Shown here piece by piece: positions 13,837 through 17,435 of a stretch of 17,435 nt of DNA. How positions within the stretch are numbered: the stretch's first letter is position 1; every line of letters begins with the position of its first letter. This stretch comes from Pseudonocardia sp. (GTDB lineage Bacteria > Actinomycetota > Actinomycetes > Mycobacteriales > Pseudonocardiaceae), in the NCBI GenBank assembly GCA_030147065.1, contig JASLAP010000471.1, positions 1 to 17,435 of the forward strand. Direction: 5' to 3'. The notes under the pieces were generated by a model. That model had not been told where the DNA came from. It did not search any database and worked only from the letters and a program-made list of their open reading frames with translations. The translations under genes and the position numbers were made by a program.

Positions 13837-14046
13837 GTGATCGTGGTGGGCGGGGGTTACGCGGGGCAACGGAGATGCTCGGGGTGGCGTGCCGTTCAGG
13901 TCCGCTCGGATCCGTTGGACCGGCGGTGCGGGGTGCTGGTCGTCGTGTGCGACGGCGGGTTCCGGATCGCCGTCACGACATCGACTGCGGGCACCGGTCC
14001 CGTTCCGTTCGCTGCGGCGACGGTGGACCGCGGGGCGAGGTGGTGA
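13837..14046 (+). CDS. Possible small hypothetical protein
   Basis: A 69-codon frame opens at GTG 13837, four bases from the divergent PPOX start, and ends TGA at 14044-14046. Its second half (VQVRSDPLDRRCGVLVVVCDGGFRIAVTT) looks protein-like with G/C-rich third positions, but the first part does not. There is no Shine-Dalgarno sequence and no family I recognise. It may be a decayed gene end rather than an expressed protein. Confidence 0.25.
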   Translation: MIVVGGGYAGQRRCSGWRAVQVRSDPLDRRCGVLVVVCDGGFRIAVTTSTAGTGPVPFAAATVDRGARW

Positions 14047-14076
14047 CGGTGGGATCGGCGGGCCGGGGTCGTCGGC

Positions 14077-14120
14077 GTGGCTCGGGTCGACGGAGGCGGC
14101 CCCGCGGGTGGCTCGGGTCG
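14077..14120 (+). repeat. 13-base direct repeat
   Basis: GTGGCTCGGGTCG occurs at 14077-14089 and again at 14108-14120. It lies in the decayed zone next to the transposase remnant and has no assigned role. Confidence 0.6.
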
Positions 14121-14229
14121 TTGGGTGAGCTCGGGCTCATGGGTGGTTCGGCTGGTCGGGTCAGTTCGCGTGGGTGCTGCATCGGGTTCTGAATGGGTCC
14201 GGCGATCTCATCCGCGGAAGCGGCCCAGG

Positions 14230-14343
14230 AGCCACGTGCACCCACGCCAGCCCGCCGGCGACGCGCAGCCCGGTCTCGTCGAACCCGACCACCTCCGCGG
14301 CAGCCAAGCGGTCGGCGACCTGGTCGAGGAACCCGCCCTCGCT
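14230..14343 (-). pseudogene. IS66-family transposase remnant
   Basis: On the minus strand, FLDQVADRLAAAEVVGFDETGL continues into RVAGGLAWVHVA. This matches the segment around the first catalytic Asp of IS66-type (DDE) transposases, where the DETG.RV.G...W.H.A pattern is characteristic. Only about 38 residues are recognisable. The sequence diverges on both sides (PGPLPRMRSP after WVHVA), so neither the N-terminal zinc-binding part nor the rest of the DDE domain remains. No terminal inverted repeats or target duplication are visible. It is a dead fragment. Confidence 0.7.
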
Positions 14344-14519
14344 GTCCAGGCCGGGCCGATACGCCCGGTGCGTTGGGGGTTGCCGGACGGCAACAGGAAC
14401 CTGTCGTGGCGACCGGGAATGCTGCCCGCTGCGATGAGTCCGCTCCGTGGCGCAGGTCTCCATGATTGACCGCAGCGGCCGGACCTCCGGCCCGACGGGC
14501 GCGACGAGTGGAGGTAATC

Positions 14520-14789
14520 ATGGACATCACGACTGCCGTGCAGCTGAGCGGGCGTGACCGCGCGATCCTCCGCGCGGTCGCGGGCGGGAACGCGGAGCTG
14601 GCCTGGGGCGCCGAACCCGACCTGCTGCTGGACGGCCGGTTCTGCTGCGACCAGCCGGCCGCGCACCGGCTGGCCCGGGCCGGCCTGATCGCGCCGGCCG
14701 TGGTCTGCGTCGCCGGGCAGCGGGTCGCCGCGACGGTCACCGAACTGGGCCACCGGGAGCTCGGCCGCGCTGCGCTCGCCGCGGCGTGA
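14520..14789 (+). CDS. Small hypothetical protein, winged-helix-like, with CCD motif
   Basis: This 89-aa protein reads as a compact helical domain: LSGRDRAILRAVAGGNAEL, then GAEPDLLLDGRFCCDQPAAHRLARAGLIAP, then GQRVAATVTELGHREL. The pattern of a helix, a Cys-Cys-Asp-Gln helix, a turn and a beta-wing resembles a minimal winged helix. I recall similar small proteins in Pseudonocardia-type genomes, with no assigned function. ATG 14520 has a perfect GGAGG five bases upstream. A GC hairpin follows the stop, so it is probably a single-gene transcript. A decayed copy lies at 15671-15816. Confidence 0.7.
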   Translation: MDITTAVQLSGRDRAILRAVAGGNAELAWGAEPDLLLDGRFCCDQPAAHRLARAGLIAPAVVCVAGQRVAATVTELGHRELGRAALAAA

Positions 14790-14791
14790 CT

Positions 14792-14809
14792 GCCGGCCCT
14801 CCGGCCGGC
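14792..14809 (+). terminator. GC hairpin just after the small CCD-motif gene
   Basis: GCCGGCC (14792-14798) and GGCCGGC (14803-14809) pair perfectly around a CTCC loop, starting two bases after the stop codon. There is no T tract, as is usual for hairpin terminators in very GC-rich actinobacteria. Confidence 0.6.
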
Positions 14810-14890
14810 CGGGCCGATCGAGGGCAGTGCGCGACGTGCAGCTCGGCGACGGACCGGCTCCTGGGTGCGCCACTGCTCAGGGTGTCGCGG

Positions 14891-15526
14891 TCAGGGCGCG
14901 GCGGGGCGGCGCATGAACCAGTTCGTCGTACCGATGACGGGGGCCTCGCCGACGATCTCGTACCCGAACCGCCGGTAGAAGGCCACGTTCTCCCACTTGT
15001 CCGTCTCCAGGTAGCCGACCCGGGCCGACCCGTCCAGCCGGCGGCAGTGCTCCCGCATGGCGAGCGTCCCGAGGCCCTGGCCCTGCAGCCCGGCGTCCAC
15101 GGCCACCGGACCCAGGTGGACGTGCGGCTCGTCCGGGTCGTGGCGCGCCCACTGCCCGGTCCAGCGCAGGATCCGGGCGCTGGTGGCCGGCCCGAGGCGC
15201 GCGAGGCGCGGCAGGATGCGGATCCGCTGTGCCACCGTCGGCCGGCACCGGCCGATCGGGGCCGCGCCGACCACACCGACCAGCACGCCGTCGCGGGTGA
15301 CCGCGAGCAGCTCGAGTGCGAAGACCTCGAAGAGAGCCCGGATCAGGAGCCCGTGGCCGGACTGCCGCCGGCGCGGGTCGGGTCCGTAGGCGGCCACGTG
15401 CAGCGGGTTGTCCCGCATCCCGCGGGCGACCACGTCGACGGCGGCCGGGATCTCGGCGCGGTCCAGGTCGCGCACGGCGCTCCGCTCGTCGAACCGGTCG
15501 GCCCGGGCCTCGTCCCTGGTGCGCAT
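14891..15526 (-). CDS. GNAT family N-acetyltransferase
   Basis: This 211-aa acetyl-CoA-dependent transferase carries the GNAT core in its C-terminal half. PHVHLGPVAVDAGLQGQGLGTLAM contains the Q/RxxGxG/A pyrophosphate-binding motif (QGQGLG). It is followed by YLETDKWENVAFYRRFGYEIVGEAPVIG, the usual motif B with the N..FY...GF pattern. The N-terminal half (LDRAEIPAAVDVVARGMRDNP) is typical of members with a longer acceptor-binding region. The acceptor is unknown. ATG 15526 has GGGGAGC a few bases upstream. It sits between the intact and decayed copies of the small CCD-motif gene. Confidence 0.88.
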   Translation of the reverse strand: MRTRDEARADRFDERSAVRDLDRAEIPAAVDVVARGMRDNPLHVAAYGPDPRRRQSGHGLLIRALFEVFALELLAVTRDGVLVGVVGAAPIGRCRPTVAQRIRILPRLARLGPATSARILRWTGQWARHDPDEPHVHLGPVAVDAGLQGQGLGTLAMREHCRRLDGSARVGYLETDKWENVAFYRRFGYEIVGEAPVIGTTNWFMRRPAAP

Positions 15527-15670
15527 GCCGCTCCCCGTCCTCTCGTCGATGTCCGGCAGATCGCCGTCACCGATCGACGCTAGGTCCGTCCGGCCGGTCC
15601 GGCAGCCGCCCGGCCGCGCGGTCCGGGGTCGCTTCTCGACGTAGTCCGCCGGCTCGGGAGCGGAGCGGGG

Positions 15671-15816
15671 GTGGGTGCCGAGCCGGATCTGGTGCTGTCC
15701 GGACGGTTGTGCTGCGATCGCGCAGGCCGCGGTGCGTTGCCGGTCGGCAGGTCGCTGCGACGGTCACGGAGCTGGGCCACCGGGAGCTCGGCCGGGCTGC
15801 GCTGGGCGCCGCGTGA
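15671..15816 (+). pseudogene. Decayed copy of the small CCD-motif gene
   Basis: GAEPDLVLSGRLCCDRAG appears in one frame, and RCVAGRQVAATVTELGHREL appears in another up to TGA 15814-15816. They correspond to the N- and C-terminal halves of the protein at 14520-14789. Compared with that gene, about 38 bases are missing after the Cys-Cys codons, and there are further small indels, so the frame is lost. A 23-base stretch (15772-15794) is identical to 14745-14767. The N-terminal part is not clearly recognisable. Confidence 0.75.
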
Positions 15817-15835
15817 GTTCCGAGTGCCCGGGCGC

Positions 15836-15847
15836 CATGATCGGGGC
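15836..15847 (+). promoter_or_regulatory. Possible -10 box of a leaderless PLP-enzyme mRNA
   Basis: CATGAT (15836-15841) followed by six bases and ATG 15848 fits the leaderless spacing seen elsewhere in the window, with one mismatch to TANNNT. No good Shine-Dalgarno sequence is present. The 15527-15847 gap otherwise contains only the decayed gene copy and a minus-strand TAGCGT (15577-15582) that could be the GNAT -10. Confidence 0.35.
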
Positions 15848-16813
15848 ATGACGACCCGCGCGGTGCCGACCGTCGAGGAGATCCACCGGGCGGCCGAGCG
15901 GCTCGACCCGGCGTTCGCCGGCTCGCCGCTGCTCACCGGGACCGCACTCGACGGCACCGGCGCGCGGGTGGCGCTCAAGGTGGAGACGCTCAACCCGATC
16001 CGCTCGTTCAAGGGCCGGGGCGCGACGACCTGGATGCGCGAGGTCGGGTCGGGGTCCGACGGGGTGGTGTGCGCGTCGGCGGGCAACTTCGGCCAGGGCC
16101 TGGCCTACGCGGCCCGCGCCGCCGGGATCGGTTGCCGGGTGTTCGTCGGGGCCGGGGCGAACCCCGGCAAGGTCGAGGCCATGCGCCGGCTGGGCGCCCG
16201 GGTCGAGGTGGGCGGCCCCGACTACGACGCGGCCATCGCCACCGCCCGCGCCGCCGCCGACGCCGGGGGGCTGCGGTTCGTGCAGGACGGCCGCGACCCG
16301 TGGATCGCGGCGGGGGCCGCGACGGTGGCGGTGGAGCTGACCGCGGCCGGGGTCGTTCCCGACGTCGCGCTGGTCCCGGTGGGCAACAGCGCGTTGATCC
16401 TGGGCGTCGCGCAGTGGCTGCGCCACCACCGTCCGGACGTCCGCATCGTCGGGGTGTGCGCCGCGGAGGCGCCGGCGCCGGCGCTGTCCTGGCGGGCCGG
16501 GCGGGTCGTCGCCACCCCGTCCGCGGCCACCGTCGCCGACGGGATCGGCGTGCGCGAGCCGTTCCCGGAGTCGGTCACCGGGATGGTCGACCTGGTCGAC
16601 GACATGGTGCTGGTCGGCGAGGCGGAGCTGCGGGCGGCCTGCCGCCGGGTCGCGGCCGACCTCGGGCTGCTGGTCGAGGCGGCCGGGGCGGCGGGCGTCG
16701 CCGCGCTGCTGGCCGACCCCGCGCGCTACCGCGACCGGACGGTGTTCACACCGCTGTGCGGGGGGCACCTCCCGCCGGACGCGATCGCGTGGAGCGCGGG
16801 CTGGAAGGCCTGA
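15848..16813 (+). CDS. Fold-type II PLP enzyme, threonine/serine dehydratase-like
   Basis: This 321-aa cytosolic enzyme belongs to the tryptophan-synthase-beta/threonine-dehydratase superfamily. The PLP Schiff-base lysine is Lys55 in NPIRSFKGRGAT, the SFKxRGA motif of threonine ammonia-lyases. The Asn loop is SAGNFGQGLAYAA (77-89). FVQDGRDPWIAAGAATVAVEL and VADGIGVREPFPESV follow the dehydratase pattern. The PLP-phosphate loop reads PVGNSALILG (177-186) instead of the usual Gly-rich GGGG. There is no C-terminal ACT regulatory domain, so it would be of the short, catabolic or non-allosteric type. The reaction is probably beta-elimination of a hydroxy-amino acid, but the loop change means another substrate or reaction cannot be excluded. 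It converges on the NTF2-like gene. Confidence 0.87.
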   Translation: MTTRAVPTVEEIHRAAERLDPAFAGSPLLTGTALDGTGARVALKVETLNPIRSFKGRGATTWMREVGSGSDGVVCASAGNFGQGLAYAARAAGIGCRVFVGAGANPGKVEAMRRLGARVEVGGPDYDAAIATARAAADAGGLRFVQDGRDPWIAAGAATVAVELTAAGVVPDVALVPVGNSALILGVAQWLRHHRPDVRIVGVCAAEAPAPALSWRAGRVVATPSAATVADGIGVREPFPESVTGMVDLVDDMVLVGEAELRAACRRVAADLGLLVEAAGAAGVAALLADPARYRDRTVFTPLCGGHLPPDAIAWSAGWKA

Positions 16814-16840
16814 GCGACCCCCGGGGCAGGTGGGGCGGCA

Positions 16841-16855
16841 GGCGAGGACGTCGCC
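16841..16855. terminator. Weak hairpin between convergent genes
   Basis: GGCGA (16841-16845) and TCGCC (16851-16855) pair around a 5-base loop, within the 60-base gap between two convergent stops. The stem is short and there is no T tract. It is only a candidate bidirectional terminator. Confidence 0.25.
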
Positions 16856-16873
16856 GGGGTGGACGGGGGCGCG

Positions 16874-17248
16874 TCAGTACCGCTCGACCAGGTGCTCGCG
16901 CCCGGCGGGCGGCTCGTAGGACTCCGGCCAGAAGTCGGTGACCCGGGCGATCAGCCCGGTGTCGTCGAGGTCCAGGAAGGTCAGGGCCGGCTGTTCCTGC
17001 CCGCCCACCGCGAACCGGGTCCAGGTGGCGGCGTGCCCGCCCTCGCCGACGACGCGCTCGATCCGCACGTGCCAGTCGCCCGGGTACTCCTGGTTGAACC
17101 GCAGGTAGGCCGCGCGGCCGCGGATCCGCTCCCGGGTCTGCGGCAACTCGTAGACCACGTCCTCGGCGAGCAGGGCGCCGAAGCCGTCCCAGTCGCGGTG
17201 CTCGGCCGCGGTCCAGTAGGCCTCGGCGATCCGGTGCGCGGTCGTCAT
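16874..17248 (-). CDS. NTF2-like (SnoaL-type) family protein
   Basis: This 124-aa protein has the cone-shaped NTF2 fold. RIAEAYWTAAEHRDWDGFGALLAEDVVYELP is the N-terminal helix pair and first strand. GRAAYLRFNQEYPGDWHVRIERVV and AATWTRFAVGGQEQPALTFLDLDDTGLIARVTDFWPESYEPP are the strand region typical of nuclear-transport-factor-2-like proteins. Members include small isomerases, hydrolases and non-catalytic ligand binders, so the function is open. ATG 17248 is preceded by CACCAT and six bases, a possible leaderless arrangement. Confidence 0.85.
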   Translation of the reverse strand: MTTAHRIAEAYWTAAEHRDWDGFGALLAEDVVYELPQTRERIRGRAAYLRFNQEYPGDWHVRIERVVGEGGHAATWTRFAVGGQEQPALTFLDLDDTGLIARVTDFWPESYEPPAGREHLVERY

Positions 17249-17297
17249 GGCGCCATGGTGGCGGACGGGTCCGACAGGAACGCCCGCCCGGGAGCAG

Positions 17298-17435
17298 TCA
17301 GGTGAGGTGGTCGAAGTCCCCGCGGACCCACCCCTGGTGCCGCTCCGCCGAGCGCCGGACGATCGCCCGGGCGTCGGCGTCGATCACGTTGCCGAAGTTG
17401 CTGTAGAGCCGGTCGAAGTCGAACTGCTCGACGTG
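17298..17435 (-). CDS. C-terminal end of a probable MBL-fold hydrolase (partial)
   Basis: The minus strand is open from the window edge to TGA at 17298-17300 and encodes 45 residues, including FDFDRLYSNFGNVIDADA, IVRRSAERHQGWV and RGDFDHLT. I recall this ending (DRLYSNF...RSA.R...W.RGDFDHLT) from actinobacterial metallo-beta-lactamase-fold proteins, but no catalytic motif lies in the part visible. The coding frame is convincing; the family call is tentative. Confidence 0.55.
   Translation of the reverse strand, partial: HVEQFDFDRLYSNFGNVIDADARAIVRRSAERHQGWVRGDFDHLT

Larger units (their letters stand above)
13834..14519. other. Low-density region with transposase remnant
   Basis: About 690 bases contain no well-supported intact gene. 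Four things are visible: a weak 69-codon frame (13837-14046), a 13-base direct repeat (14077/14108), an IS66 transposase fragment on the minus strand (about 14230-14343), and the ribosome binding site GGAGG (14510-14514) of the next gene. Codon periodicity is weaker here than elsewhere, which suggests decayed sequence. Confidence 0.6.

Noticed and set aside
14050..14220. Search for IS66 terminal inverted repeats and target duplication around the transposase fragment
   Set aside because: I found no matching ends. The 13-base repeat at 14077/14108 is direct and lies on one side only, so it cannot define the element's borders.
1..17435. Possible biosynthetic gene cluster, given methyltransferases, aminotransferase, hydrolase, PPOX, SnoaL-like and NmrA-like genes
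   Set aside because: There is no core synthase, carrier protein or shared regulator. Genes alternate strands in small self-contained regulator/enzyme units, so a single pathway is not supported.

Overview
The window is very GC-rich (roughly 70-75% by eye). It has many GTG starts, strong G/C bias at third codon positions and short intergenic gaps. Actinobacterial hallmarks are present: an F420-type PPOX oxidoreductase, a DesK/NarL-class two-component pair, an ArsR-SRPBCC pair, and TANNNT -10 boxes placed directly before start codons. This suggests a mesophilic actinomycete. Pseudonocardia or a relative is my best guess, from protein style only and not from any search. I see no rRNA, tRNA, CRISPR array, plasmid or phage module.

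Layout, left to right. (1) 1-2240: a membrane-anchored thermonuclease with a C-terminal excalibur-like tail, a stand-alone BLUF blue-light sensor, and a convergent methyltransferase. (2) 2281-3762: an alpha/beta-hydrolase and TetR operon behind a promoter covered by a clear 10-8-10 inverted repeat. (3) 3754-5797: a methyltransferase and a MerR regulator on the minus strand, divergent from a class IV aminotransferase; the shared promoter holds a perfect 9-6-9 palindrome in the MerR position. (4) 5807-8396: an integral membrane protein divergent from a histidine kinase/response regulator pair. (5) 8393-9844: a GntP-family transporter. (6) 10000-11757: a cupin-AraC regulator divergent from an NmrA-like NAD(P)-binding protein, with a long palindrome between them. 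(7) 11770-13416: SRPBCC, ArsR and DUF899 genes, followed by a convergent PPOX gene. (8) 13834-15847: a low-density stretch with an IS66 transposase remnant, a small winged-helix-like gene, a GNAT gene and a decayed second copy of the small gene. (9) 15848-17435: a fold-type II PLP enzyme of the threonine-dehydratase group, an NTF2-like protein, and the C-terminus of what is probably an MBL-fold protein.

The theme is a run of small regulator-plus-enzyme cassettes (TetR, MerR, two-component, AraC, ArsR), most with a visible operator or promoter in the adjoining gap. Two other patterns recur. Many genes have a -10-like hexamer six or seven bases before the start codon, which predicts leaderless mRNAs. 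Five successive convergent gene pairs have tails that overlap or nearly touch, leaving no room for a conventional terminator. I did not find a convincing large unknown system. The most distinctive items are the MerR/aminotransferase control region, the BLUF gene, the intact/decayed small-gene pair, and the PLP enzyme with an altered phosphate-binding loop.
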